Shown in pieces: positions 1 to 8,787 of a stretch of DNA of 64,000 nucleotides. Position 1 is the stretch's first letter, and the number at the start of each line of letters is the position of its first letter. This stretch comes from Clostridium_AD sp964467165 (GTDB lineage Bacteria > Bacillota > Clostridia > Clostridiales > Clostridiaceae), in NCBI GenBank assembly GCA_964467165.1, contig CAYXOL010000001.1:62001-126000 (forward strand), in the 5' to 3' direction. Position numbers and translations under genes: made by a program. The notes under the pieces are model-generated. The model was given only the letters and a program-made list of their open reading frames with translations, ran no database searches and was not told the origin of the DNA.

Positions 1-526
1 TATTTATTAATTTTTCACTATTTATATTTTTATATATTAAAGTTTTTTCTACTATGTTTGGTATAACATTAAATAAAATTTTCTGGAGCTCGCTTGATAA
101 AACGCTTCTTCCTCTTGCTGGAAAACCAACGTAAAATCTTGCCTCTATTTTATCTTCATTTATAATTATTGAAGTTCTATTTAATATTTCTTCTGGGCAT
201 TTGCTTATAGCTACTAATCCACTCTTCCCAGAGCCAAAAACTTTTTGAGAGTATCTATTTATATTAGAATAAAATTCTCTTGTCAGGTAGTCTGCTACTG
301 CAATATTTTTGCTTTTATTATCATAAATACCCTTTGGAAACATAGCAACCTTTTGATTTACAATCACTCTAATTCTTGATGGTAAGGCAAATGGATCACC
401 TTGAACATGATCTATGCTAAGTACGTAATTTCCAAAATCATATTCACCTTCTAACTCCTTATACAGCCTATAGCTTTTTCCATCAATTCTATCTAATTCT
501 TTTTTTAATGCTTCTGAATCCTTCAT
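1..526 (-). CDS. ABC-class ATPase domain protein, N-terminal part (runs off the left edge)
   Basis: The 175 visible codons start at ATG 526 after the ribosome binding site AAGGAGAG and have no stop before the window edge, so the C-terminal part is missing. The N-terminus, with IDGKSYRLYKELEGEYDF followed by a HVQGDPFALPSRIRV-type stretch, is characteristic of the predicted ATPase of the ABC class family (COG3044 type). These are cytoplasmic proteins of roughly 550-570 residues with no established biochemical role. The Walker motifs would lie beyond the edge and are not seen. The family call rests on recognition of this N-terminal block. Confidence 0.8.
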   Translation of the reverse strand, partial: MKDSEALKKELDRIDGKSYRLYKELEGEYDFGNYVLSIDHVQGDPFALPSRIRVIVNQKVAMFPKGIYDNKSKNIAVADYLTREFYSNINRYSQKVFGSGKSGLVAISKCPEEILNRTSIIINEDKIEARFYVGFPARGRSVLSSELQKILFNVIPNIVEKTLIYKNINSEKLIN

Positions 527-543
527 ATAACTCTCCTTATTTT

Positions 544-600
544 AAGTGCCACCCAAGTGGCAAGTGGCAGGACTTGCCACTTGCCACTTGGGTGGCACTT
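544..600. repeat. Palindromic repeat, copy 1 (complete hairpin)
   Basis: Two 26-nt arms (544-569 and 575-600) pair perfectly around a 5-nt loop, GGACT. The arm contains GTGCCACCCAAGTGG and an internal AAGTGGC tandem. The right end touches the stop codon of the zinc-ribbon gene (TAA, 602-600), and the left end lies 18 nt upstream of the ATPase start. A second full copy is at 11558-11611 and a half copy at 39098-39122. There is no U-tract, so it is better seen as a REP/MITE-like element than a plain terminator. Confidence 0.85.
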
Positions 601-2147
601 TATTGATTTTTAATTTGCTTATAATTAGGTGATTCTTCACCGATTATTTTATCTAATTTCCAAGTGTAACCATTAGTCCCATCGTAGACAAGGAAATACA
701 ATGCTACAAAGGAAATGGAAACGTCTTTATTCTTTTTATCATCTTTGTAAGTAATACTTCCATAAACATATTTTACATTATCCAAGCCCTTCTTGGATAA
801 TATTTCACTAGTTTTAAAGGTCTTGGCTTCCTGAGATGTTATTTTATGGTTATTGGAAAACCAGAAAAACGGATTGCTTCCTTCTATTTCCATATTAGTT
901 ATAGTTGATATTATTAATGAAGTAGGCATATTATTTATTGTACCACTAGTAACAGTAGTTTTTGCAGTGTCCGTTAACGCTATTTTACTAAGGGATATTG
1001 AAAAAGTATAACCAGTTGATAATACAGACGTTATTTCTCCTGCTATATTTTCCCTCTTAGCAGTAACATACAATACTCCCTTTTGCACATCAATCTTTTT
1101 ACCAGCTATGTTAATACTTTTAGTGAACCTATCAGCTACATTATATCCTATACCTTGGAAAAAATCAGAATAAGTTACAATGCCTTCTAGTCCTTGTTTT
1201 CTTATAGGTTCGATAAGAATTTCATCAGAGAAGGTTGGCGATATTACTAAAATAAAATCCTCTGTGCTATTTTTTTCAGTGGTAGCAATGCTCCAAGCTT
1301 CATTTTCAAAAACAAGTCTACACTTTATTTTACCGGTAGTTGCCATAAGCCCACTATCTATAGATATTTGCACTTGAATTTCTTCTTTTCCATTTTCTAA
1401 TTCTGGTGTTCTTAAAGTTATGGCAAGGCCTTTAACATCTTTTCCGCCTAATGTTATTTTTGTATCCGCAATAGAGATACTTAATTTCTTCAATGCTTCC
1501 AAAAACTTGTTTTCTGCCATACCCACCACTGGTTTTAATGTAATAACCTTATCCAATATAATCCCGTCACTTATTTTCCATTGTTTTTTACCTTGGTAGG
1601 TATATACTACTGATCCCAAAATGTTTACCTCAATAGATCCGTTATTCAAAGTTAAGGCAAGATTTATATCATCCTTATTTTTATCTGTATTTCTATTCTT
1701 TATGCTGAAGCTTTTCATATTATCTTTACTTATTTTTATGCTTGTCCCTTTAGGAAGAGTTATTATTTTTCCCACGAGATTTTCCTTTATTGTCACTTCA
1801 TCTACGGGTTTAACAATAAGTATATTGTATGCAAATACACCCCCTGTAATAACAAATAATAATGCTATAATTGGTATAATTACTTTCAACTTTATATTAG
1901 GTTTTTTTAAAGAACTAAAAAACTTATCTCTTTTATATTTCTTTAAATGTTCTTCAGTTATTGTGGGCATAGGAAGTGTATCCTCATGCTTTTTTTTATT
2001 TTCTTCCCCAGTGACAATTTTCTCACCTTTTGAATCCTTAGATTCAACATTTGAATTCATTGGTCCTTCTAATTCCTCTCCACAGTAGGGGCAAAATTTC
2101 AGTCCATCAATATTAGTAAATTCATTGGTACAATTGTTGCAAATCAT
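600..2147 (-). CDS. Zinc-ribbon single-pass membrane protein of unknown function
   Basis: This 515-residue protein starts with a four-cysteine zinc ribbon (C3, C6, C19, C22; CxxC...CPYCG). A charged cytoplasmic linker follows, then one membrane helix at about 89-112. The remaining roughly 400 residues are polar and lie outside the cell; they look beta-rich but I do not recognise the domain. The architecture resembles the zinc-ribbon/TM/extracellular proteins (YvbJ/TcaA-like) common in Firmicutes. The start is supported by GGAGG upstream. The gene is monocistronic between a palindromic repeat and a 220-nt gap. Function unknown. Confidence 0.8.
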   Translation of the reverse strand: MICNNCTNEFTNIDGLKFCPYCGEELEGPMNSNVESKDSKGEKIVTGEENKKKHEDTLPMPTITEEHLKKYKRDKFFSSLKKPNIKLKVIIPIIALLFVITGGVFAYNILIVKPVDEVTIKENLVGKIITLPKGTSIKISKDNMKSFSIKNRNTDKNKDDINLALTLNNGSIEVNILGSVVYTYQGKKQWKISDGIILDKVITLKPVVGMAENKFLEALKKLSISIADTKITLGGKDVKGLAITLRTPELENGKEEIQVQISIDSGLMATTGKIKCRLVFENEAWSIATTEKNSTEDFILVISPTFSDEILIEPIRKQGLEGIVTYSDFFQGIGYNVADRFTKSINIAGKKIDVQKGVLYVTAKRENIAGEITSVLSTGYTFSISLSKIALTDTAKTTVTSGTINNMPTSLIISTITNMEIEGSNPFFWFSNNHKITSQEAKTFKTSEILSKKGLDNVKYVYGSITYKDDKKNKDVSISFVALYFLVYDGTNGYTWKLDKIIGEESPNYKQIKNQ

Positions 2148-2312
2148 AAATTACCTCCAAACATTTATATAAATCCATAAAATAAGCAATATTTTCTATT
2201 CAATATATTATATACTTTTTACAGACTATATTCAAACATATTCAAAATACACTTATCGCTGTAGATTGCACACTAAAAAATGATAGCAATACACTTTAAA
2301 ATTAATGGAGTC

Positions 2313-2350
2313 AAATATTTAGGAGGAGCTTAAGCTCCTCCTAAATATTT
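2313..2350 (-). terminator. 38-bp perfect palindrome, terminator of the GGDEF operon
   Basis: The two 19-nt arms are exact inverted repeats with no loop bases (core AGGAGGAGCTTAAGCTCCTC). It lies 20 nt downstream of the GGDEF gene stop. The outer AAATATTT gives a weak U-rich tail, so termination is likely but not certain. Confidence 0.7.
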
Positions 2351-2369
2351 GCATCATAATAAATTAATT

Positions 2370-4016
2370 TTAAAGTATACTTTTATTTTTCAAAATAACT
2401 TTGTTTCTACCTTCATTTTTAGCTTTATAAAGCTCTTCATCTGCAATTATATACATATCCCTTGTACTATTAAAGTCTGATTTGCAGCCATATACACCAC
2501 CTATACTTATGGTTACAGGGTAAACCTCATTATTCCATACATAATTAATAGAAAGCTTCTCGATAGAACTGCGAAGTAGCTCTGAGCGTTCTACTACTTC
2601 ACTGTATTCAAGTTCTTTAATAAAGCAAACAAATTCTTCTCCACCAAATCTTCCTACTATTCCATATTTGTTTCCAAAAACGCTTTTTAGACAATTTGCT
2701 ATTTTTTTAAGACAATTATCCCCTTCAAGGTGGCCATAGCAATCATTATACCGTTTAAAATAGTCAATATCTATCATTAAAAGTGCTAAGTTAATGGGCC
2801 GAATTTCACTTTCTTCCCACACTTTTGAGATATAATTCTTTAATCCTCTCCTATTAGGTATATTAGTGAGTTCATCTGAAGTTACCTCTACACTTAAATT
2901 TCTATTTACTTTTTCCATTTTATTAAGTAATAGGGTTTTACTCCCTATGTCCTTTTCTAATTGTTTATTTAATTTTGAGATTTTTTCAGATTCCTCTTCA
3001 CTAAATAATTTACTAAGTCCAATTTTTATTATTTCAAGCTTTTGTGAAATCATGGTAGTTTCTATTTCTTGCTCCATTATATGATACTTTTTATAAAATT
3101 CAAGAGCTAGTCGAAAATCTTCTTTACCTTCATAAAATTCAGTTAAAATCTTATATATCTCTCTCAATTTTTTTCTAGCATTTATTTCCTTTCCATAATT
3201 GATAGCTTTATGTATATAAAGCAAAAAAAGTCCCTCATCTTCAAGCATTTCAAGTTCAGCAAGGTTTATTAGCACCTCAATTGAAAAAAACTTATTTTCT
3301 ATGCCTTCTAATTTAGCAAGAGCATTATTATAACATTCCCTTGCCTTATCATACTCCTCTTGTATAAAATGGATTTTACCTATGCTGTTTTCCACTTCTG
3401 AAAGAGCAGTAATATTGTTTTCTCCAATTAGAATGTTATAACTTTTTCTATAATACTCAAGGCTACAGAAATATTCTTTCTTTTTCAAATATATCATACC
3501 AATATTTTCTAATATAACTGCTACGTTATTGGTATAATTATATTTTTCAGATAAATTCAAGGACTTATTATAACAAATTAATGCCTCCTCAAGATTACCC
3601 GCTTCTTTATAAACCTCACCCATATTGTTAAACACTTTACTTATTACAAGAAAATCTTCAGTCTCTTCTAATAAATGTAATGCTCTTAAAAAATTCTCAA
3701 GCGCTGGCTCATACATAGCGTTATAAAAGTATACAACTCCAATAAGGTTTAAAGTTCCAGCAAGTTCTGAGGTTTTTTCATAAATCTCGAATAGCTTAAA
3801 AGCATCCAGTGCATAATTAAAACAGTCGTTGAGTTTTGTCATGGACCTACAAGCAAGCGCCATCCCAAATAGAGCATAAGCCTCTTCTAGCTTTAATTTA
3901 TTAGCCTTTGCAATATCATAGGCGTCCTTACACATATCAAAAGAACGACTTGGCTCTTTAAGCGAAATTACTTTTGCCTCTTTAATTTTACTCATAACTA
4001 TTTCAACAACGTTCAT
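2370..4016 (-). CDS. TPR-repeat diguanylate cyclase (GGDEF)
   Basis: The first 330 or so residues of this 548-residue cytoplasmic protein are tandem tetratricopeptide repeats (for example LNLIGVVYFYNAMYEPALE, NNMGEVYKEAGNLEEALIC), followed by a short coiled coil. A C-terminal GGDEF domain carries the active-site signature GRFGGEEF, with DELTNIPNRRG and LMIDIDYFKRYND blocks, so it should make c-di-GMP from two GTP. The RxxD inhibitory site is replaced (NKYG), suggesting no product inhibition. No transmembrane segment is seen. It is the last gene of a three-gene operon after the response regulator and CheX-like gene, so its input may come through protein contacts with them. The start has AGGGGGA upstream. 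Confidence 0.9.
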   Translation of the reverse strand: MNVVEIVMSKIKEAKVISLKEPSRSFDMCKDAYDIAKANKLKLEEAYALFGMALACRSMTKLNDCFNYALDAFKLFEIYEKTSELAGTLNLIGVVYFYNAMYEPALENFLRALHLLEETEDFLVISKVFNNMGEVYKEAGNLEEALICYNKSLNLSEKYNYTNNVAVILENIGMIYLKKKEYFCSLEYYRKSYNILIGENNITALSEVENSIGKIHFIQEEYDKARECYNNALAKLEGIENKFFSIEVLINLAELEMLEDEGLFLLYIHKAINYGKEINARKKLREIYKILTEFYEGKEDFRLALEFYKKYHIMEQEIETTMISQKLEIIKIGLSKLFSEEESEKISKLNKQLEKDIGSKTLLLNKMEKVNRNLSVEVTSDELTNIPNRRGLKNYISKVWEESEIRPINLALLMIDIDYFKRYNDCYGHLEGDNCLKKIANCLKSVFGNKYGIVGRFGGEEFVCFIKELEYSEVVERSELLRSSIEKLSINYVWNNEVYPVTISIGGVYGCKSDFNSTRDMYIIADEELYKAKNEGRNKVILKNKSIL

Positions 4017-4044
4017 GATAAGAAGTTCCCCCTAAAATATGAAT

Positions 4045-4917
4045 CTATAAATCAGATATGAGAAGTTCTATTTTTCCAAAAGGTAACTCTATTGGAAGTA
4101 CGTATTTAGAAATTACTGTTCTTTCAAAGGACGCTGATTGTGGTTCCATGTCTAATTCTATTCCTATATTAGACATAGCTACAAGATACAATCCATTATT
4201 TAAATTTAAAAATTCTCCTACAGAATCTTTAGTCATTTCATCATTACAAGATAACTCTTCCCCTGCATACTTAGAAGCTATTTTAACAAACACTTCCTCC
4301 TCTGCGTTAATATAAGTCTGTAAATTAATTGAATTTTTTATTCTCTGACTAACCGCACAATTCGTTTTGTATTCATCAACTTTAATAATTTTATCTGTAT
4401 AAACTTCTGAATCAATAAAGCGTATTATATTTCTCATAAATAAAGCAATATAGTTTTTTATTTCATCTGCATATTTCTCTCCATCTAAGTTTACATAAAT
4501 ATTTATGATTTCGTCTACATCATCTCTTTGGATAGCATCGAATTGCGCCTCAGAAATATTATATTTTTTCTTATACTCATAAATTGCACTTTCAAATTCT
4601 TCAAGTGACATAAAATTTTTATCCATTAGTGCTTGTGCTAGTAAAAGATGACCAAATATTTGAGAAGAAAGTAGCTCTACTACTTGCTCTTCTTTTAAAT
4701 ATCCAGCCTCTACTGCCAGTTCACCAAATCGTTTGTCCATTTTTGCTTGCATTTGATTAACAAGGCTTGCCTGATTCGCATTCATATATCCTGCATTTAT
4801 AGCTAAAACCCCTAGTTTTAATCTAACTGACTTCTGATAATCCAATGCTGTCTTTAATTGAGACTTAGTTAGATATTTTTCACTTAATAAATACTGACCA
4901 AAATATTGACTAAACAT
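4045..4917 (-). CDS. Two-domain protein: MshEN/GspE-N-like region plus CheX-like domain
   Basis: Residues about 1-120 contain two similar modules (GQYLLSEKYLTKSQLKTAL and FGELAVEAGYLKEEQVVELL), the pattern of the GspE N-terminal/MshEN fold, some members of which bind c-di-GMP. The C-terminal third resembles CheX/CheC-type domains (DSVGEFLNLNNGLYLVAMS), which in CheX and CheC dephosphorylate CheY. The gene follows a CheY-like gene by 15 nt and precedes a GGDEF gene by 28 nt. A role as the operon's phosphatase or adaptor that reads c-di-GMP is inferred. The domain calls are by eye and moderately secure. Confidence 0.6.
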   Translation of the reverse strand: MFSQYFGQYLLSEKYLTKSQLKTALDYQKSVRLKLGVLAINAGYMNANQASLVNQMQAKMDKRFGELAVEAGYLKEEQVVELLSSQIFGHLLLAQALMDKNFMSLEEFESAIYEYKKKYNISEAQFDAIQRDDVDEIINIYVNLDGEKYADEIKNYIALFMRNIIRFIDSEVYTDKIIKVDEYKTNCAVSQRIKNSINLQTYINAEEEVFVKIASKYAGEELSCNDEMTKDSVGEFLNLNNGLYLVAMSNIGIELDMEPQSASFERTVISKYVLPIELPFGKIELLISDL

Positions 4918-4932
4918 AGATCCACCCCCGGT

Positions 4933-5301
4933 TTATTTTATATGATTAATGATTTTATTAATTTGGACTACTTCCCAAGGCTTTTGCACAAATTCAAATG
5001 CTCCTGCTTTTATTGCCTCTTTTACATGTTCTTTTGTGCCAGCTGAGGAAGCCATTACTACTTTTGCCTCTTTATCAAAAGCAATTATTTCTTTAACTGC
5101 TTCAATTCCATTTTTTATAGGCATAATTATATCCATAAACACTAAATCTGGATTGCTATCCTTATATATATCTATTGCCTCTTGACCATTAGCAGCTTCT
5201 GATATATTATTACAACCACAACTTTTTAATACCTCTTTTAGCTTTTTTCTAATTAACATAGAATCATCACAAACTAATATCTTAAGCGAATTTTCTGTCA
5301 T
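4933..5301 (-). CDS. CheY-like single-domain response regulator
   Basis: This 122-residue protein is a stand-alone receiver domain. The acidic pocket is D12-D13, the phospho-acceptor is D57 (FMDIIMP), and the switch residues are S85/S86 and K107 (KPW). It has no output domain, so it must act by protein contact. It is the first gene of an operon with the CheX-like and GGDEF genes, and the next gene begins 15 nt later. The ribosome binding site AAGGAGGGG lies before the ATG. It may belong to chemotaxis or, more likely from context, to control of the adjacent diguanylate cyclase. Confidence 0.92.
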   Translation of the reverse strand: MTENSLKILVCDDSMLIRKKLKEVLKSCGCNNISEAANGQEAIDIYKDSNPDLVFMDIIMPIKNGIEAVKEIIAFDKEAKVVMASSAGTKEHVKEAIKAGAFEFVQKPWEVVQINKIINHIK

Positions 5302-5402
5302 TTTAACCCCTCCTTAATAGACTTTTAGATGCATATTTCTTATTACTCTTTCATTATTTCGTCATATATAAGGAAATTCCTTTTTTTTCTTGCAATTTAT
5401 CT

Positions 5403-5444
5403 AAATTTATAAGCCCCGTACTTAAGTACGGGGCTTATAAATTT
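5403..5444 (-). terminator. 42-bp perfect palindrome, terminator of the sigma-factor operon
   Basis: The 21-nt arms are exact inverted repeats (core GCCCCGTACTTAAGTACGGG) with AAATTT ends. The palindrome overlaps the last two bases of the stop codon of the upstream minus-strand gene. It also sits about 100 nt upstream of the CheY-like gene start. Confidence 0.75.
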
Positions 5445-5748
5445 AAAATACAGACCTAAACTGGGACATGTGTGTAATAACATACTCCATGCATCCCATG
5501 CCCATTGCGAAAAAGGATACTGTTATTATAAGGAGTATAGCTCCAAAATCGTATCTCATTATCTCTTCTTTGTCTATTAAATATGCAATAATAATTTCAA
5601 TGCCCATTATTATTAAAACCAGTGGCCACATTGATGCTATCAATAAATAATTGATACGTGGATTTATTAATCGTAATAAGAACATTATACCAAATATAAC
5701 TAATACTAATCCCGTGGTAAAGGTTCCAACCCTACGTCCCTTAATCAT
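5443..5748 (-). CDS. Small membrane protein, DUF5668/LiaI-like
   Basis: The protein has 101 residues and three hydrophobic segments at about 10-27, 34-58 and 67-88. The motif LVLVIFGIMFLLRL and the spaced WPLVLIIMGIEI match the small LiaI/DUF5668 transmembrane module often attached to envelope-stress systems. It overlaps the preceding gene by 8 nt, so it is the last member of the sigma/anti-sigma operon. Function is not established. Role in envelope homeostasis is inferred from context. Confidence 0.7.
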   Translation of the reverse strand: MIKGRRVGTFTTGLVLVIFGIMFLLRLINPRINYLLIASMWPLVLIIMGIEIIIAYLIDKEEIMRYDFGAILLIITVSFFAMGMGCMEYVITHMSQFRSVF

Positions 5749-6265
5749 TCATATCACACTCTCTTTTTTTTCCTGTAATAAGTTTTGCACCCACAACAAT
5801 TATTACAATACCTAGTATTACCTGTGGAGCCATTTTTGTTATTTTATAGATAGTCCTATATACTTCGTCAGAAATATATGCTGATAAACTATTTATAATA
5901 TTATTCCATATTAGGTAGCCACCAAGAATTACTAGTAGTATTCCTGAACCCAAGGTGTGTTTTTTAAATATTCCCTTATCTAATTTTGCAAATTCATCAA
6001 GAGAAAATAAATAATTATCCTCCAATAGTAAGAATTCTTCATCCGTGGAATAGCGTTTGTTCATACAATCGAAGAATGAGTAAAACCAGATTAATGGTAA
6101 AATGAAAATCAGTGGTCCTATAGACAGCCAGCTAGACAGAAATATTAAAAAGAAGAATGCTGCCATAAATGATAGACCCATCTTCATAAAGCCCATATAC
6201 ATGTGACCTGCTCCTGGTAACATTGAAAAACAAAAGGTTAAGAATTTACTTTTTCCCTTTTTCAT
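5741..6265 (-). CDS. TM2-like multi-pass membrane protein
   Basis: The N-terminus (CFSMLPGAGHMYMGFMKMG) is the glycine-rich turn of TM2-type helical hairpins, in which PGxGxxYxG precedes paired helices. Further helices follow, including a C-terminal pair at about 107-165, and the total is 174 residues. The start ATG at 6265 lies inside the anti-sigma gene (20-nt overlap) with GGAGG upstream, so the two are translationally linked. It is probably a membrane partner or target of the sigma system, but no biochemical role is known. Confidence 0.7.
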   Translation of the reverse strand: MKKGKSKFLTFCFSMLPGAGHMYMGFMKMGLSFMAAFFFLIFLSSWLSIGPLIFILPLIWFYSFFDCMNKRYSTDEEFLLLEDNYLFSLDEFAKLDKGIFKKHTLGSGILLVILGGYLIWNNIINSLSAYISDEVYRTIYKITKMAPQVILGIVIIVVGAKLITGKKRECDMND

Positions 6266-6704
6266 TATTAAAAACCTCCAAGTTAATTATTTTTTGCGAG
6301 AAATTATTAAGACTTTCATTAATTGTGTTTACACTACTCAAGCTTATAGGATTTACATTTAATGTTTTTATTTTTGTATTGGCTAAAAAATTTAATCCAT
6401 TTGAAAAAACAAACATTAATGCTATGCTTGCAGCAATTGCCACCCTAAGAGAATAAAATACGAATTGAGTATTTTTCTCTTTTTTATTTTTTATTTTACA
6501 CATTATTTCTTGCTGAAATCCCAAAGGAGCCTCTGCAAGTTCAAAATCTGTGAAACTATTAGCAAGTTCATCCGCACAGTCTTCACATATACAAATATGT
6601 TCTGATAATAAAATTAGTTCATTATCAGCTAAAGAACCCTCTTTTAGTGCTTTTAATGCAATTTTACTTAAGTGTCCATCTTCTTTATATAATGTACTGC
6701 TCAC
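6246..6704 (-). CDS. Anti-sigma factor with zinc-finger (ZAS) motif
   Basis: This 152-residue protein contains an H-x3-C-x2-C motif (HICICEDCADEL), typical of zinc-associated anti-sigma factors. One membrane helix follows at about 80-100 (RVAIAASIALMFVFSNGL) and then a short extracellular tail. I chose the GTG at 6704 because GGAGGAG sits 7 nt upstream and the GTG overlaps the TGA of the sigma gene (GTGA), a classic coupling arrangement. An ATG further upstream (6722) overlaps the binding site itself. It should hold the neighbouring ECF sigma factor at the membrane. Confidence 0.82.
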   Translation of the reverse strand: MSSTLYKEDGHLSKIALKALKEGSLADNELILLSEHICICEDCADELANSFTDFELAEAPLGFQQEIMCKIKNKKEKNTQFVFYSLRVAIAASIALMFVFSNGLNFLANTKIKTLNVNPISLSSVNTINESLNNFSQKIINLEVFNNEKGKK

Positions 6705-7210
6705 ATTGACTCCTCCTTCCATAAAACTTTTAATAATTTTTTTGATCTATAAAGATGGGTTTGTAATGTTTTCAAACTTTGACCTGTATCTTTTGCCATA
6801 TCGGAAAGTTTAATATCTTCACAAAAATAGTTTAAAGCTACAGCCCTATAAGGCTCTTTTAATTTTTCACATAGACCATAAATTTTTTCCTTACTATGTT
6901 TTTTTAAAAGTGCATCCTCAGGTGTTTCTGCCATGTCAACTAATCCTTCAAAATCTTCATGTGATAAGTTATTAATTAGTCTTGCAGGGCTTTTAAGAAA
7001 GTCTTTACATTTATTTGTGGCAATTGTCGTAAGCCAAGCCTTAAAATTCACCCCATCAAATTTAGAAAAATTAGTATAGGCAGACAAAAAAGTCTGTTGT
7101 GCTAAATCTTCCGCATCAAAGTAATTTTTTGTAAAGGATAGACAAATAGTAATGATTAATCGTTCATATTGTTTAATATAGTTTGCAAACTTATCCTTTT
7201 GAATAACCAT
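6701..7210 (-). CDS. ECF-family RNA polymerase sigma factor
   Basis: At 169 residues it has the usual ECF size. Region 2 includes YFDAEDLAQQTFLSAY and FKAWLTTIATNKCKDFLK. Region 4 is a helix-turn-helix (IKLSDMAKDTGQSLKTLQTHLYRSKKLL). The gene opens an operon with the anti-sigma factor and two small membrane proteins, so it is probably released by a cell-surface signal. The ATG at 7210 is preferred over a GTG 3 nt upstream that sits on the binding site. Its target promoters cannot be deduced here. Confidence 0.92.
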   Translation of the reverse strand: MVIQKDKFANYIKQYERLIITICLSFTKNYFDAEDLAQQTFLSAYTNFSKFDGVNFKAWLTTIATNKCKDFLKSPARLINNLSHEDFEGLVDMAETPEDALLKKHSKEKIYGLCEKLKEPYRAVALNYFCEDIKLSDMAKDTGQSLKTLQTHLYRSKKLLKVLWKEESM

Positions 7211-7213
7211 CAC

Positions 7214-7519
7214 CCCTTCTTTTGTCCTTACACTTAATATAACGATTATAAATATAAAAACACTTCATTTCTAATAAAATTATTCGTTATTTAGTATAAA
7301 AACCATTTAGTTCACCATAATATAAATTTTTAATTTCATAAAGGTAATTATTCTTGCATATGTAGAATAAGAATAGATGTAGTGATATTAAAGTGAATAT
7401 TTTATAATTATTAACAAATATCTATTAATAATTATTATTGTTTACAAATTCATAGAGATAGAGTAATATATAAATATAAGAAAATTTAATAAACTTTATT
7501 TTGAAAGGAAGAGATTAAA
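7214..7519. other. Intergenic region between divergent sigma operon and OYE gene
   Basis: About 300 AT-rich bases carry no plausible gene. The right part holds the promoter of the oxidoreductase gene. I found no clear ECF-type promoter pair for the sigma operon and no riboswitch-like structure. Confidence 0.6.
7441..7469 (+). promoter_or_regulatory. Sigma-A promoter of the OYE-family gene
   Basis: TTTACA and TAATAT are separated by 17 nt, about 50 nt upstream of the TTG start. Confidence 0.55.
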
Positions 7520-8638
7520 TTGAAAATCGAAAAATTACTGCAACCTAGAATCTTAGGTTCATCAATAAATATTAAAAACCCTATAGTTATGGCTCCTATG
7601 ACTACCTTTTCAGCAAACTTGGACGGAACTGTATCTGAGGCAGAACTCAGTTATTACAAGCTCAGATCAAAGGGTGTAGGCATAGTAATTACTGCAACTA
7701 CTTATGTAAGTAAGTCTGGAAAAGGCTTTCCTGGTCAATTTGCGGCCTATGATAATAGCTTTTTACCAGGTCTAAAAAAATTGGCTCAAACAATAAAAGG
7801 TGAAGGTGCTCTGGCAATTCTACAAATGTTTCATGGTGGTAGAATGGCAATTCCTGCTGACATACCTGATGGACAAACTATTAGTGCTAGCGCCGTTGCT
7901 CCCGTAAGACCCGGTGCAATGACACCTAGAGAAATGACAGAACTAGAAATTCAAGAAACTATTAAAGCCTTTGGCGAAACAGCAAAATTAGCAATAGATG
8001 CAGGTTTTGATGGCGTAGAAATTCATGGAGCTAACACATATTTATTGCAACAATTTGTTTCTCCTCACTCTAACCGTAGAGAAGATAAATGGGGTGGCAG
8101 TGTAGAAAAGCGAATGAATTTTCCACTGGCTGTTATAGCAGAAGTTAAAAAAGTAATAAAAGAAAAAGCTAAAGAAAACTTTATAGTAGGCTATCGCTTT
8201 TCACCTGAAGAAATGGAAAATCCAGGTATAACTTTAGAAGATACCCTTTTATTTTTAGATGTATTATCTAATCAAGAACTAAGTTACTTGAACATTTCAA
8301 TAATGGATTTTTGGCAAAGTTCAATGAGAATTACAACAAATACAAGACCTATTATTTGCAAAATATTAGACAAAATTCATGGCAGAGTACCTTTAATTGG
8401 AGTTGGTTCCATTCATACTCCAGAAGATGCTATGAAAGCATTGGATAGTGGTGCTGAATTTATAGCACTTGGTAGAGAAATAATCATGGAACCCGATTGG
8501 GTTAGTAAAGTTCAAAGTGGAAAAATTTCTGAAATACGTACTACCTTGAGTAAAAGCAATGGAAAAGCTTTAGATATACCAGAGCCACTCTGGAATGCAA
8601 TTGTAAATACACCTGGTTGGTTTCCAATTACAGAATAA
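7520..8638 (+). CDS. NADH:flavin oxidoreductase, Old Yellow Enzyme family
   Basis: This 372-residue TIM-barrel flavoenzyme shows the family landmarks. These are PIVMAPMTTF near the N-terminus, the FMN/substrate region GVEIHGANTYLLQQFVSP and SNRREDKWGGS, and the C-terminal FMN-phosphate loop (LIGVGSI, FIALGREIIMEPDW). The length fits a single-domain OYE, since the iron-sulfur and NAD domains of 2,4-dienoyl-CoA reductases are absent. It would reduce activated C=C bonds with NAD(P)H; the substrate is unknown. The start is TTG with AAAGGAAGAG 7 nt upstream. It is monocistronic. Confidence 0.92.
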   Translation: MKIEKLLQPRILGSSINIKNPIVMAPMTTFSANLDGTVSEAELSYYKLRSKGVGIVITATTYVSKSGKGFPGQFAAYDNSFLPGLKKLAQTIKGEGALAILQMFHGGRMAIPADIPDGQTISASAVAPVRPGAMTPREMTELEIQETIKAFGETAKLAIDAGFDGVEIHGANTYLLQQFVSPHSNRREDKWGGSVEKRMNFPLAVIAEVKKVIKEKAKENFIVGYRFSPEEMENPGITLEDTLLFLDVLSNQELSYLNISIMDFWQSSMRITTNTRPIICKILDKIHGRVPLIGVGSIHTPEDAMKALDSGAEFIALGREIIMEPDWVSKVQSGKISEIRTTLSKSNGKALDIPEPLWNAIVNTPGWFPITE

Positions 8639-8678
8639 TTTTTTTAAAAATATAAACTGTTAGGTGTGTTTATATTAG

Positions 8679-8719
8679 AAAAGTGCCCGATATGAAAATA
8701 ATTCATATCGGGCACTTTT
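8679..8719. terminator. Bidirectional intrinsic terminator
   Basis: An 18-bp stem (AAAAGTGCCCGATATGAA with its complement) has a 5-nt loop and T/A-runs on both sides. It lies between the convergent oxidoreductase and OB/ParB-like genes. Confidence 0.9.
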
Positions 8720-8787
8720 GTATTTACGCTAAAAACATAGAAACATTCTACTACTTAATTAAGTCCTAAACTCTGTATGTTTTAGAA

